From Arthrinium phaeospermum (Eukaryota > Ascomycota > Sordariomycetes > Amphisphaeriales > Apiosporaceae), in contig QYRS01000002.1 of NCBI GenBank assembly GCA_006503535.1, positions 4,960,001 to 5,024,000 on the forward strand: a stretch of 64,000 nucleotides of DNA, read 5' to 3'. Below the pieces are notes generated by a model. That model made no database searches and was not told the DNA's origin. It was given only the letters and a program-made list of their open reading frames with translations. Both the position numbers and the translations under genes were made by a program. Shown piece after piece: positions 1-12,537 of this stretch (its first letter is position 1; every line of letters starts with the position of its first letter).

Positions 1-660
1 GGGAGTTAGAAAGTCCAAGAGCAGAGTGCTGTCCGCTGACCTAGATCCGCGCCGGAGATTGACCCAGGGTTGGAGCAGTCGGATGGAAAAGTCTATACCA
101 TTCCATGCAGCCAGGAGGACCACCGTCACTATCATTTGTTGCAACGTCAGAGCCACAGAGCTTATCAGAACAAACGAAGGCAAATCGGGACTTTCATACG
201 CACCAGTCGTGGGGAGATACTTCCAGAGATAGACAGCACTGTTGGAGGAAGAGGTGGATCCAAGCCCCTGGCTTTGGATAGATGCGGTGTATAGTCCTAA
301 TACCAAGACTGCCAGCACGATGAATGACACCGACATGAAAATCAATGTGGATCGGCGAAGCCAGAGGGGCTGCCATGACTTTGGAAGGCCGCCTGAACCA
401 GCGCGCGGCTCGTGATTGTGATATTGCGTGGAATGTTGTTGGTCTTGCCAGTGAAGTGGTATATCTTGGAGTGAATCCAAATCAGCGGGTCGATTTCGAA
501 CGACACCATAACCGCTCTTCATGTGGGACAATGATGATGGGCTGTTTGTCACTTGAGGTTGGCTGTGAATTGAAGAGACCGAATCGTATTGGACTGAGCC
601 CTGGCTTGGTCGGTCGCCGAGAACGATCCCGTGTTGGCTGACAGGCCCTGGGTTACGCAT
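1..660 (-). CDS. DUF3433 membrane protein, 5' part only (runs off left edge)
   Basis: The frame opens at the ATG at 660, the first after an upstream stop, and is still open at base 1, so the C-terminal part lies outside the window. An intron at 203-129 (75 bp, GTGCGT...ATAG) is inferred because splicing joins the YLWKYLP motif (residues 144-150) directly to a second hydrophobic stretch, as in the family. Residues 1-90 are polar and Ser/Gln-rich with no signal peptide. WQPLWLRR (96-103) precedes a membrane helix (105-122). After the junction come an LLQPW motif and an LLLDF motif at the edge. These short motifs and their order match fungal DUF3433 proteins, which are large multi-pass membrane proteins of unknown function. 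The intron holds no in-frame stop, so read-through is also open. The family call is recognition from motifs, not a search. Confidence 0.8.
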   Translation of the reverse strand, partial: MRNPGPVSQHGIVLGDRPSQGSVQYDSVSSIHSQPQVTNSPSSLSHMKSGYGVVRNRPADLDSLQDIPLHWQDQQHSTQYHNHEPRAGSGGLPKSWQPLWLRRSTLIFMSVSFIVLAVLVLGLYTASIQSQGLGSTSSSNSAVYLWKYLPTTGAYESPDLPSFVLISSVALTLQQMIVTVVLLAAWNGIDFSIRLLQPWVNLRRGSRSADSTLLLDFLTP

Positions 661-1730
661 TTTGCCGGATACGTGACCAACAGGGCAAATACCGTGAAAT
701 AAGAAAAAATGGGAGGCAGATGGTGTTGAGGACGAAACCTCAAAGGATCCCGCAATGCAGGCGCGGCGTTGCGAAGGCGGGAAAAGATTAAGCGCCGGTT
801 GCATCGACTCCATATCCATTTTCATCTGCATGGTGGATCGGTATCCAGCCAACCAGCCAACCAATGCAAAGTTCCAGCCAACAAGGCCGAGCACGCGCTG
901 GGCCAGCTGCAAGTGCGCGGCGCAGCCCAAGAAGCAGAATCATCACAACTACGTTAGCTCTGGGTGGGCACGACGATCGATGTCTCCCCCGCTTTCGAAA
1001 CATTACAAAGAGTCCTCCGTACAGTGTGTTTTGCATCGACTGAAGCATTCTGGTATTGGCCCGGTAATTAGAGTTAACATGGTAGGCTATTGCGCCTCAG
1101 CTGGCGACAGCAGTACTGAAATGATCGGTTTGACGATAGCTACCCCATTGCACTTTCCCGGTTGACAGCCCTGGGGTTAGAAATGACGAAAAATGTGGAA
1201 CCATGTCCCTGTACACACCACCGGTACGTGAGACATAACTGCATGTGGTTCCCTAACTTGCAACATTCCTGTCAATTGATGCAAGTAATAATGTTGCCCC
1301 GAACGACGGCTGAAGAGAGGGCCGAATTACATCTTTTCTATCACTTTTGTCTTCAGCCACACGTTGCGAATACCATTTTATACGCCCCCGAAGAAGAATT
1401 TGATATAATACCTCGTCGCTAACCACCAGACTATTGACGAGCCAGAATTGACGAGTCAGCCCTTAAGCCGTGTTAATTGTGGACGACCAACGACGACTAA
1501 CGTCCATCCTTTTCGAACAACGCGCAGATGCTGGCCCGTCAATTCTAGCTCGAATGATAGCACGTATGCTGAATTAACGTCTGGATTAACGTCTACTTAG
1601 ATTGGAGAAAGGTATATGATCTATCGATTGTGGTAGGAACCAGCCGAAATGATGCGTTGGGGGGTGGTCCAACTATAATATTAGCGGGTTCTTGCAGTGA
1701 GTCTGTTCGTATCGCGCAATTGAAGGTCAC

Positions 1731-1874
1731 CGCAGATACATCAATGTCGCCTGTGGAGAAGAACGTTGCCACCACCATGGCAAACCCCAGACACCCATTG
1801 ATCGTGAGACCCGTCATGAGCGAACGGGATATGACAACCGGGGCATTGTGAATCTCCTCGGGTAGCTGCGGCAT
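1731..1874 (-). pseudogene. relic of an APC-family amino-acid/choline permease
   Basis: A 48-codon stretch on the minus strand begins with LPEEIHNAP, continues through a hydrophobic segment containing INGCLGFAM, and ends in FFSTGDID. The order SEE(I/V)xNA, PRS, hydrophobic helix, GD(I/L)D is a hallmark of the loop 7/helix 8 region of fungal amino-acid and GABA permeases. Upstream and downstream sequence in all frames shows no other permease helices, and nothing restores a full-length protein of the usual ~500 residues. I read it as a decayed fragment. It could also be chance similarity over a short hydrophobic stretch, so confidence is modest. Confidence 0.45.
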
Positions 1875-2577
1875 CTGGTCAGGAACCGAGCGGCTTCGTA
1901 CAAACCTTGAAAGCTTGGACTCACGTGGACACTGTGATACAATCGTGGTATTCGGCTGTTGGGTTCAAGGAGAGATTTGGTCCCAAACCGAGAGAGTATC
2001 TTGGGGTGCAGAACCTCGAGATTCGGACAGGTTTAGTGTACAGGTCCGTATACTTGAGCGCTATTCGTTCACGTATTTTTAAATGAGATGGATTTCATGC
2101 TACCGAATCTTCTAACGTTGAGCCCGGCCGGAGTGACCGTGAGGCATATGTTGTAAAGCGCGGGATGTGATAAGACATGCGGGAAGCGGGCAACCATACG
2201 CACCATCAGGGCCCCTCCCCCTCCCTCGAGGCTACTGTATCTGCCTATATCAACGTAGCCAGAGAGCCCCGGACTTCCGCAGTCGGGGCCAATCGGCCTT
2301 CCAATCATTATTCCATAGCGATTTGGCATCCGCATGGGAATTGAGGAGACGTATGCACGGGGAGGCAGTTTGCTTGATGCATTCATACCGCCCGATGCCA
2401 TTTCATCGACGATCCGAGTAACGTCGGGTCAATCTCATCCGTCGATTGTGCATTTTGCGGGCACATGACCAGGCGTCTGTCGAAACTTACCGGTTGTCAA
2501 TACATATACCACGGCAAACAGGGGGCTTGCTTTCATACAAGGAGCGGCTCTTCAGATCTACTCAGACTCGACACTCG

Positions 2578-2619
2578 AACGTCGCCTGTCTCTAGCACAA
2601 CGTCGCCTGTCTCTAGCAC
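2578..2619. repeat. two perfect tandem copies of a 21-bp unit
   Basis: The unit starting AACGTCGCC and ending CTAGCAC occurs at 2578-2598 and again at 2599-2619 without a mismatch. It lies in otherwise featureless spacer and is not inside a convincing reading frame. Confidence 0.9.
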
Positions 2620-3289
2620 CTTGATGGATTTGTTAAGACTTGGCATACGGGCACACTAAAACAAAGGAGAAATATTCCTAAAAGCCACCGAGTCCTGAGT
2701 TGATGGCTGATGTCGAAGCTGGAGAATGCGTCGAGAAAGACTCGACTTCCAAAGTGAGGGAGTCTCGTATTCCGTTTCGTGGCCGAATCCAGGGCCTCCG
2801 CATCTCGACCGTACTCCCAACGTCCCCCGTCCTCCGGAAATAACTGTTCCACTTCCATCACCCTCTGCCTCCACGTTCTTAAGAACACGTCCCACTTCCG
2901 ACCCCAGATTACACCTTTGCGGGGCACCGATCTTCCAATAACAGGGGTTTCCAGCCCTGCGGACACCCTTGTCATTGAACTCTAAAAGGCAGGCATCGCG
3001 ACCTGCTAACCATATCAAGGACGTCGCCGGCCAGATGGGATCTACACCTTACCTAACCAGGTAGTGCCCGCTTGCTGACTGCATTTGAAATACCCAGAAT
3101 AGCTCATGTGACGTGATGCAATGTGCTTCGCCGCTGTGGTCGAATTCTAATTGCTTATTCGATTTAGTGCTTACTTCTTGTCAGCGCAGTTTGTTATCTA
3201 GAAGTAAATATTTATGGTATCCCCCTCGTTGATGTTCAATACGCTCAACGATACACCCTCCGTGATCATGCCCAACATACTCCGCCAAC

Positions 3290-4318
3290 ATGTCTCTCTA
3301 CCGGCCGGCCGTTGTCATACCAGTCTACTCAGTCTTGGCGGGGGTCGGCATTGCGACAACGGGAGTGCGCCTTTGGGTCCGCACTCGAGTTGCGCGTGTC
3401 GCGCTTGGCTTGGATGATCTTTTTGTTGTCTTGGGAGCGATTATAGCATCCGCGTGTACGGCGATGCAATACTACAACGCGATCCACGGCACGGGAGGCA
3501 ATGCCACGGATTCAAGCACCCATGCAAATGCGGTCGTGGCAGCACACAAGATCGACTGGGCCATGATCGTCATCGAGAAGCCCGCCTTTGGCTTCGTCAA
3601 GCTTTCCATCCTCTTCTTTTACGGCCGGATATTCGGCATCTGGCCTGGCTTCCGCCGCATCAAGAACGTGCTCGTCTGCATCGTTGGGGCCTGGACTCTG
3701 AGCTTCACACTCGCCGACGTGTTCCTGTGCGGCGTGCATCCCGAGCTTCAATGGGGATTGGATCAGACCGTGGCGCGCAGGCAGTGCGGGCAAAAGGGCC
3801 TGTTGCTGCTCTTGTTTGCTGTCACCAGCGTTGCGACAGACCTGGCCCTCCTCGTCCTCCCGCTCTTCTACATCGGACATCTTCAGATGACTATGCAGAA
3901 GAAACTGTCGTCCGGTTTCGTCTTCTTCCTTGGAATGGCGTACGTCTCTGTCTTCTGGCATATCTCTCCTTTTCTGTTTTATGGAGCCTACTGCTCGTTT
4001 CGTTACCATTGACTGACACATTTCTCTTGCAGTTCCACCATAGCCAGTATCCTGCGGCTCATCTTCTTAAGTATCGCACTACCGACTGGAAGGCTTGAGT
4101 TCGCCTACTCGCCACCTGCCAAGGAGCAGACACCGCTGGTTCTACAAGTCTTCAATCCAACTTTCTGGGTAATGGTGGAGTTGTGGTTGGGGATCTGGGC
4201 GGCAAACCTCCCGCCTTGTTCTCCGCTCTTACGCCGCCTCCATCCTTACCAACTACTGTCCAGGCTGTATAGACGAACCACCTCGAGATCTTCATCGTCG
4301 CCCTCGTTCAGCAAGTAA
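3290..4318 (+). CDS. rhodopsin-domain (PTH11-like) integral membrane protein
   Basis: Two exons, 3290-3939 and 4033-4318, joined across a 93-bp GT-AG intron in correct phase, encode 311 residues. The protein has about six to seven membrane helices. The first is followed by the RLWVR...LGLDD motif (LDD at residues 41-43) that marks the fungal rhodopsin domain. Other family marks are EKPAFGFVKLSILFFYGRIF and a cysteine-flanked loop before helix 4. Splicing joins GMA to the serine-rich start of a further helix (TIASILRL). These proteins are plasma-membrane sensors or orphan receptors in filamentous fungi; the ligand is unknown. No CFEM domain precedes the helices, so it is not a classical Pth11. 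It is convergent with the membrane-protein gene at 4408-6540, 89 bp away. Confidence 0.82.
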
Positions 4319-4407
4319 CGGGCTAAGTGTGTGTGCCATATCTGTATGCGGTTAGGTTGTCTATATCCTAGTTATATATATCTTTCTCTGGTGTGCCCAT
4401 CCCCTGT

Positions 4408-6540
4408 CTATACGTCCAAATGCTTGGTTTGAAGCTCCCTTGATATATATATCCGAATGTACCAGATAATACACCAAACAACGTATGATGAATAGAGAAC
4501 CCCAAGCTTGAAGAATGAGAACACATAAGGCCGTAGAAGAAAAGGGGGCAGTCCAACGCCGGCATCCTGAGTTAAAACGCCCAAGGGAACACAGAGTAGT
4601 ACATATACGACGATGCATATACCGAGAAATGCCGAACGCCTGACGAAGGCTTTTCGGTGGTCGAGTGTCATCCATGAGTTTAGTCGCAGTCCAAGAAGAA
4701 CAGTCGCCGTACACGCTGTGGGAAGATCCACGGCACAAATGAAGATGAGACCGAATATCGTGATTAGAACCTCGGAGAGACTGGCTGTTCCTTGCATCTT
4801 ATCCGTGGCGAGAAAGACAAATGCAAAAAGAGCGGACGTGAGGGCCAAAACCACGTAGCATGGTATGATGATGTAGAGCGGCATCCACGACGACCTCATA
4901 GAAGAATCGTAGTCGAGCCATAATTCCAGTCTATCTTGTGCTGGTAATATCTGGACGTTGGGCACGGGATCACCCATCTGACGTCGCGTTGCCTCTATGT
5001 CGTCGAAGCCGTGCGCGTCGGCTTGCTCAAAGCTTTGTTCTGTCCTTGTGTGGGTAGTGGTAGGGTTTTCCATGCACCAAGCTTCAGGTTCTTCATTGGG
5101 GTTCGATGCTTGGGGCTCGTGATACTTATAGGCTATGCCGGTAGAGATTGAAAGCAATGGGCCTACTAAGAGAAGTACTGGCAATATCTGGCCAAACGTC
5201 CACTGGTTCTCGTCCTCCACGATGGGCTTCATGATGGACCGCCTCGTGCTATCAAGATTGAAGGTTCCCCATATAACAACGCAGAAGAGCCAGTATACCT
5301 GTAATAAGCAGAAATGTTCGTGTAAGTTTCCTGTTCGCGATCAACTCGGCTCGTTTAGCTCACCTCGGCTAGCATTGATCCGGCTAGGTCGGCAGCTAGT
5401 CGCAGCATAAGGAAAACTGCCAAAGCGGGTTGTAGCACAACGACTTCCCACAACTCTGGGGCACATGTTGGTTGACGAGCTGCGATATGCCTCAGGCACG
5501 TTCGGCCTAATTTCGAGAGGGGCTCCCTGATGTACATGTTAAAAGACATATCCAAGGGACCAAATAGTTTCACCAAGCGAGTAGTGAAACCGAACACCAC
5601 AAGGACCATGGAGAATATGGTGATCTGCAACTGATGCGTATCCTGTAGACTCTCGTACTGACCCGTGCCTGAAAGATCTTGGTCTCTGGCGCCCGCAAGA
5701 GTTTGCTTGTATAATCGCACTCCGTAATTGACATCGAGAAAGCACATTGCTGTCGAGTTAGCTGAAGCCGCGGTTATATGCACGTTCGTACGTCTGCTGT
5801 TGGCGGCCTCCCCCCAATTGAAAAATATGGTGGGAACGGTCGCGACAAGGAGGATCACGATTAGGGAAAACATTAGCGTGATGCGAACATATTTCGCCCA
5901 GCGAAGTTTGGCAATATAACCGCGCATGGCGACCAGGCCCGACAAATGGGTCACCGCTGAAAACCAGGCAAGATGGACAATCATTTGCCAATGGTAGGCG
6001 TCCAGTCCACATTGAGGACCTAATATAAAGGCGCTCGTCAGAATACTCAGGCCTGTTGCAATTTGTATATCACAAAGGCTTAAGATGGACTTGCGAGCGG
6101 TTTTAGTCAGCGTTGTCAGGTTTCTCAGGGTTGGCAAGAGCATGTGCATGATCTACCTTGTCAACGAACTTCTGAAGTTGTGATGCATGGCCCCGGAACG
6201 GATTGGGGTCATTGATTCTAATGCGCCGAATCCACTGCAGGAACATGATGTCGATGGAATTGGACCGCCAACGAAAGTTGCCTTTTTGGCCAGGCCAGGG
6301 GCTTTTCGTGGGGTCGTACACCACCAGATAATCCATTATTGCGAGCATCAGAACAAAATACCCCGTTCCGACAAAACCAATGATGACCTGGAATGGTCAG
6401 AGTTTTGGATGTGCAAGCAAGGGTATTTGTTGGCTTACCCCGATTCCGGAGATGTCTCCATAGGGCTCAAGTGGCCGGACCTCCGCCTCTGGGTCCAAGC
6501 TGCAGTCTCGCGCCCAGTCAAGGGCTGTACAGCTTGCCAT
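4408..6540 (-). CDS. uncharacterised fungal multi-pass membrane protein, 649 aa
   Basis: Four exons (6540-6439, 6387-6157, 6089-5364, 5298-4408) join in phase across introns of 51, 67 and 65 bp, giving 649 residues. The start is the only ATG after an in-frame TAA. An N-terminal helix (VIIGFVGTGYFVLML) is followed by a polar loop, then LCDIQIATGLSIL and YHWQMIVHLAWFSAVTHL. These last two motifs recur in a widespread family of unnamed fungal membrane proteins, often seen in accessory regions. Four or more further helices fill the C-terminal half, around an acidic loop (residues ~390-460). I know no function for the family and see no catalytic motif. There is no signal peptide; the first residues are MASCTALDW. 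Confidence 0.75.
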
Positions 6541-7826
6541 TGGCGATTCTCTTCTCAATAGCGTCGTAACGGAACATTAAGCTTGAAAACCATCCGAGTA
6601 AAATATCCGGCTTGTAACAGAGAGACGAAGAAGGCCGTGGAAAGTGGGCGTAGCCCTCTAGAAAAGTAAACCATGAAAGTGTTCTTGTGCAGCCCGCAGC
6701 CGTGAACACGTTTGCTTTGTCGTAATCGACCGGGGACGGTGTGGCTTCGCAGACTGTTCATGTAGTGAGAATGAACTGCTATTAGCTGTCTTGCCCAAAC
6801 TTTTGGGGCGCACTGCATGTCAAGGGTAAATCTAGACTTACGGGTGGCTGACAGTCGCGGGCGGCCTCAGCTGCCGGACGAACGATATTGCAGCACTTGC
6901 ATTACGTGCATATGCATGAAAAGCTCTTCCAACACAGCTTACTATGCATGTCGTTTCGGGGTCCACACAACACTGATATCGTCGCCAGTGTGACCAAAGC
7001 CAATGTGGTTGGCTAACGATAGAAACGCTTATGATCCTGGTATTGGGGGCCAATTCACCCCTGGCCACATAGCCTTGTGCAATTCGATGGATGCATCATG
7101 ACGCAAATGCCTACCTGTAATCCGTGAATTCATGTCAGCAAATATTGTCATCACATCAAGATCTCGCGGGCACAAAGACCGAAGGCAGTTTGTTTGTACA
7201 AAATAAGAAGCTTAGCATTCCCAGCCCATGAAAGTACCACTCACCTTTCCCGAGGTTTTGGGTTTGATGTCACTAATTTAGCTGGTATGCGTTCTTCAGG
7301 GGAACTGCCGTGCTCATTTACTTACCATCCACAGCAGTCAAGTCCGACTTTCAAGGAAGGATTAGACTGTAAATGGACACTTGTATGAAAGGGAAAAAGG
7401 AAAAGCCCCATCTGGAGGGACATGAGCGATGTAAACATGGGGAATTCGACATAGTCGAGCCACCATCAAGTTTTCCCGGTGTCACAGTGCATCACGGTCC
7501 GACTTGTTGCGGTTATGACACTACAAAAGGGGGAATGACACATTGGTGAGCGTTTTCCAGGCCGTCAAAGTGTGTCAGAATAAGTACCCTATGTTCAATC
7601 TATTACTCAATGTCAAAATCTATATACCATCTATTATCTATATGCACGCATTACCTCAAAAGTCTAATCGCTCAAGTCTCCGCTCACGAAATCACAATTA
7701 CCGCACGCCTTGCTACCCACCCTCCTGTATATAGCCACTCCTTAACAACACAACTCGACCCACGCACCGGAAGCAAACGAGTGAGCGTATGCCTCCCCAG
7801 CCACCCACCTCACTCCTCCGACAACA
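6541..7826. other. spacer without recognisable gene
   Basis: This 1.3-kb stretch covers the 5' flank of the 649-aa membrane-protein gene and the 3' flank of the anion-transporter gene. It contains only short open frames with no recognisable product. Confidence 0.6.
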
Positions 7827-10216
7827 TCAAGAACCCCGTATCCCCCGCATAACGTAAACCTCCCCAACCAGCACCGCGCAGCCCACCGCGGTAGCAATAG
7901 CGATGATCGGCGCGTTGACGCGCAGGAACTCGAGCCGCCGGACCACGACGCCCTTGGACAGCAGGATGTCGCGCCAGAGCAAGCCCGCCAGCGAAGCGCA
8001 GAGCGCCGAGCTGAACGCGCCGTAGTTGACCCCGAGCGCCATGCCGTAGACGGCGCCCCAGAAGGTCCGGTCCGTCGTGGCCCGGCCCCCGCTCGCCAGG
8101 ATCTGCTGCCAGGCCTGCATGATGCGGCAGAGCAGGATGGTGGTGCCGATGTTGGTGCCCGTGAACTGTGTGTCCGATGTGTTAGCATGAGTCATGAGGC
8201 ATACCCAGGCAGGAGAAGAAAAAAAGAAAAAGAAAAAGGAGAAGAGGAAGGAAGTTCGTACATTACTCAACACCACCCCCAGAAACCCCATCCCCCCCAC
8301 CGCCCCCACGGTCCCCGTCCGCCTGATCCAAGCGTCCCAGCCGTACGCGAACACGGGCACCCACCCCCTCGTCACCAAGCCCTGCACCAGGACGAACATG
8401 GCGAAGGCGAACGGCACCAGCTCGAAGGGCAGGCGCGACATGACGATGGACGCCGCGGGGAAAGTCTCGCGCCACCAGGTGTACGCGCGCCGGGTGAGCG
8501 AGACCAGGTTCGCCGGCAGCTCGGCCTCGCGCTTCTCGCGCGCCTCGAGCTCGCGCGTCACGGCGGCGGAGAGCTCGGTGTCGGTCATGCCGCCGCGAGA
8601 GGGTTTCTCGGACATGTTGCCGTCTCCGACGCCGTCGCCGTGGGGGCCCGACGGGCTGCCTTCTGTCTCGGAGGAGGAGTTGGTCGTCACGGGGGCCGTG
8701 TCGGTGGCAGTGGGATCAGCCGATGGCGATGGCCCACGTAGCTCTTTTTCGATGGCAGCGCGTTCCTCGGCGAGGCGACCCTTGTGGGCGACGGCGCGCG
8801 TTGCGTGCCGGTGGCGCCAGCCGAAGAACAGGTCGACACTGAAGCAGAGCACGGCGGCGGGCGCCGTGACGTACATGACAGGGGTGGGTTTACCGCCCCC
8901 ACTGGCCGTGACAGCATTGATGACCAATACCGAAATCAAGGTGGCAGCCATGATACCGACACTGATAGCAGCATGACGGCGGTCCAGATAAGGATTGAGG
9001 ATCTCACCGATGCCGGGGCTACGATCCTCGCCTGCACCCGCGTGAGGAATGTTAGGGTTGACGGGCGCCATCTCCTTTTCGGCGTCGGGCAGGGTGTGCA
9101 TATCGATGACGTGGGGCACGAGCTTCTCGTTGCGGAAGATGAGGTACAGGAGGCAGGGGAACAGGAGCGCCGCCGTGAAGAGCACGGGGACGATGATGTT
9201 GGCCGTGTAGTCGATGAACTTGATCTGGAATGCGCCCGCCAGCACCAGGTTCGTCGGGTTCGACGACACCAGGATGGCCGAGCTGACGTTGGCGATGGCG
9301 AACTGCGAAAAGACCCAGGCCCGCGCCGAGTCGATGTTGCTCGAGGCGCGGATCATGTAGGCGAGGAAGGCAGTACCTAATAGTGGTGTCAGCCATCGTG
9401 TCAGGGCCTAGGACCAGAAAGGGGTACCGAAGGGAAGGAGGTTTCTACGTACCGGATAGCACGATAGGGTCATTCCCGATCGCGGTGCCTAGGGCGAAGA
9501 AGAAGCAGTAGAGGTACAGGAAGAGCCGGTGGCCCTTCGCTCCACCCTTCTGGAGCACCTTGAACGCCAGGAACTTCAGCAGACCTAATGCGGGCGTGTT
9601 AGCAAGGTGTAGCCTCACGATCTTGGAGTGAGTTGACTTACCTGAAGCATCAATCGAGATGGCAATGTAAGCCAAAGTGATGAAGAAGATCATGACATCG
9701 TAGGGCTCAATATTGTCCGAACCGATGGTGCCTGTAAAGGAAAGTGTCAGCTTGGGTAGCACACACGTTGCGTCAGGTTTCGGCAATACTCACCATCGTA
9801 TACCTCTGTCCGACCGATCGCGAGAATAGCCAAAAGAAACAGACACGCATAAACAGGCGCAGTGATGGTGCTGATGGAGAGGCGCAACGTCACCCAGTGC
9901 CCACCAGCCTCATCCCCCGACCGCTTGGCACGATCGCGCGGCGGGATGAGGCGCAATTTGCTCAGCGCGGTCAGGAAGGCTTCCCATAGTATCCGCGGTA
10001 CGGGTATGGGGATGTGGAACGGGAAGCTCACGATCACGTCTGGTCTCAAAGTGTTAGTCAACTAATTAGGCTGAAACTTGGTCGCAACTTTCTGCGGGGA
10101 ACGGGAGGGGAGGGGGACGACTTGCTGGTGATGACAAAGACGACGAGGGTGATAATGGATCGCCAACCACTGATCTGGCTGATATCAGGCGGCGGCGGTC
10201 GTTGGCTCATTTCCAT
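7827..10216 (-). CDS. citrate/arsenite-type anion transporter (ArsB/NhaD-like, SLC13 fold)
   Basis: Six exons (10216-10126, 10039-9794, 9731-9642, 9584-9453, 9376-8262, 8165-7827) close in phase to 670 residues. The protein is a multi-pass transporter. Diagnostic stretches are a first helix with IITLVVFVIT, IGSDNIEPYD before a helix ending ISIDASG, the substrate/cation loop GNDPIVLSGTAFLAYM, and ILVSSNPTNLVL. A long acidic and Ser-rich cytoplasmic loop (residues ~360-450) separates the two halves. The C-half has the mirrored FTGTNIGTTILLCRI repeat. Intron 1 uses a GC donor (GCAAGT...CCAG, 10125-10040). Intron 5 (8261-8166, 96 bp) is a multiple of three with no stop, so unspliced RNA would stay in frame. 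The start could be the ATG at 10216 or 10210. Substrate (citrate, arsenite or another anion) cannot be told from sequence. Confidence 0.85.
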
Positions 10217-12537
10217 CGGGCGGTGGTGGATGCAAGTGGTGTCTCCAGCAGCGCCGGCGGCACGCCCGGCAGTTTATGCTGGTGGAGAGGGGCCAAGACA
10301 CGAAAAAGAGGGGGGGGATGCGAGCCGTGTGGAACTGACTGCACCACTCTTGTCCACTGTCGTCTGGAGGTCGATGGCCGATATCACCTTTGTCGATGGT
10401 GATGTATGTCTTGGCGAGGCTCGGTATAGGTGTCGATGGGCGCCGCTGTCCGTCCCGATGTCTGGTGCTGGGCGAGTTCCTTCTTCCTCCACCGCTTCGG
10501 CACGGCTGACCGCCTGAGCCTTGCAATTGGGTTGCGCACACGATGCCAAGCCTGGCCGTCGCTTTTTCACAATCGCATTATCGTCGCATGACGGTATGGC
10601 GTTATTTCGGAAAGAGGTGTGAGCTGGATATCGACAACGTGACAAGCAGGTCGGTGGTCTAGTTCCGGCAGTAGGGAGGTAGATTGAAAAGTCCCAATGT
10701 AGGCGATCGCCAAAAGGAATCTCGTGCCGGGGGTTCATTGGGCAATTGGGCCGCGTTGTTTGGTGCAAATTTGCGGGAGCTGATCCACCCTGGCTGACGC
10801 CTCTTCATTGGCTAGCGCTCGCGAAAATCTTCCACCGGTGGGGTGGCGTCTCGACGATGGTGCTTTTAGCAAGAGCCGGCGGACAGGGTGACAGGGGATA
10901 CGAGATACGAGGCGCGATTAGATTAGGGAGTCCAAATGTCCGGCTACTTTAACCGAAGGCTTTCTACTTGTAGCTACCGCTGACCTCATAGGCCAATAGG
11001 GGTGAAGGGCGCAGATTTACTAACATCCGGCAAGCCCTTGTGCACTCATTTAGACATCAATCAAACCTCCCGTAGTGTACCTGTCGACTGCATGCATCCC
11101 GGGCAACTGTGGTCCCGTCTTGTCTCAGACTGAGTGGTGTCCCTCCCCATGGAGAAGAAGTACCCAACACTCCACCAGCAATCGTGGGTTGTAGTTTAAA
11201 TAAACGTCCAATCCCAACTTAAGGGAGACATCCCACTTGACCTGTACCCGCTCTTTAGACTACTGGTGGTCACTGCGAAGCCCGGATGTTTATGGACGGG
11301 TGTCTGTTCTGACTTCGTGAAAGACAGATCCGTTTTGGGCGGTTTAAAAGGTGTCGTATTGCATCTACAACTCATGATGCCTTCTTTGCTAAACATCAGA
11401 TGGCATTTGGGGATGACTTGGTCTTACATATGAGTTGTTTGTTTCCGCCGGCTGGCTGGCAGGAAAACACGAACATGATTTGGCTGCAAGGCCACACGAG
11501 GGAAGCCTTGCCCGGCATCATGGCTTCCATGGATACGAACGGTGACATATTTATTCACAGTATCTCATCCGGGTCGCGGGAAGAGCGCCATGGACCTGTT
11601 TAATAAACTCTGCACTCAAATACTACTTTCCCATCAATCGCCGGCTGGGCCTCCCTGCGCGCAATGGCGCCTGACGTCTGGGGACCACAAACACCCGCTT
11701 CCTAAAAAGGTTGCACAGTCAGCATTCCAAGAATAGGCCCGGTCCTATTCCAGATTGGTCCAATATCAGCTTTCTTGCTATTGTTTCAGCAATCTGTAAG
11801 TGCATTGCCCAGAGGCTTGGCCAATGAAAAGAAAGCAAATCGAAGCCGTTCTCCAGCGCTAGCCCCAGGGGTTCCCCCTTGCTGCTGATCCGGGGTTTAC
11901 CTCTCCACGACGGATTCGCAAGGAGCAAGGGCCCACCCGGAAACGCATACCAGGTATATTTGAATTGTTCTCCACGGGACTCAGTCGACGGGACATATGA
12001 TTCTTGGCACCGAAACGAGGCAAAGCGGTCTCCGCGGCTGAGCCCATGAATTAGCGTTCGGCTGTGTCGAGCTTTCTTGGCAGAGCTGACAGAAAACAAC
12101 CAACCCAATGCATTCAATCCTTAGCCAACACGGAGTCGCTGAAGAAACATGGCGTCACAAGCGAGAGCAGTAGTAGGATGTAATAAGATGTAAATTCTAA
12201 GTGTCCTCATGAGTTATAAGATATACTGGTAAAATAGCATACGGTATGCCTTGGTGAGTTGGAGAAGAGGTAGCAAGTGAGTGACAGATAGAAAATGGTA
12301 TAAGAACATCCGAGAAAGAGAGAGAGAAGCTGAAAGAACAAATTTACATAAACATAGCTGGCTGGGTAATATGGCATATAATCAGGGAAATCAGTGAACA
12401 TCCTCATTTTTGGTCGATCCCAGCGCCAGCGCGGATATTACCGCACAGCAAAATATCAAACGCCTCAAAGGCCTTGAAGCTGGAAACACACCCCGCGCTG
12501 CCATCCAGACTCCCCAACCTTTTCATGTTTTTCTTCT
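10217..12537. other. spacer without recognisable gene
   Basis: This 2.3-kb stretch holds the promoter side of the anion transporter and the 3' flank of the MFS gene. The longest open frame (minus strand, 11719-12117) has no family resemblance or plausible splice partners. A run of seven G occurs near 10311-10317. I see nothing else. Confidence 0.55.

Larger units (their letters stand above)
661..3289. other. gene-poor spacer
   Basis: Between the DUF3433 start and the next gene I see no intact gene. It contains the amino-acid permease relic at 1731-1874 and a two-copy 21-bp repeat at 2578-2619. Two overlapping minus-strand open frames at 2613-3018 resemble nothing I know and read equally poorly in both frames. 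Confidence 0.6.

Noticed and set aside
8187..9380. Plus-strand frames over the anion transporter
   Set aside because: Antisense to the transporter exons, low-complexity, no start context or motifs.
11719..12117. 132-codon minus-strand frame as a gene
   Set aside because: No signal peptide, domain or splice partner, and overlapping frames read equally well.
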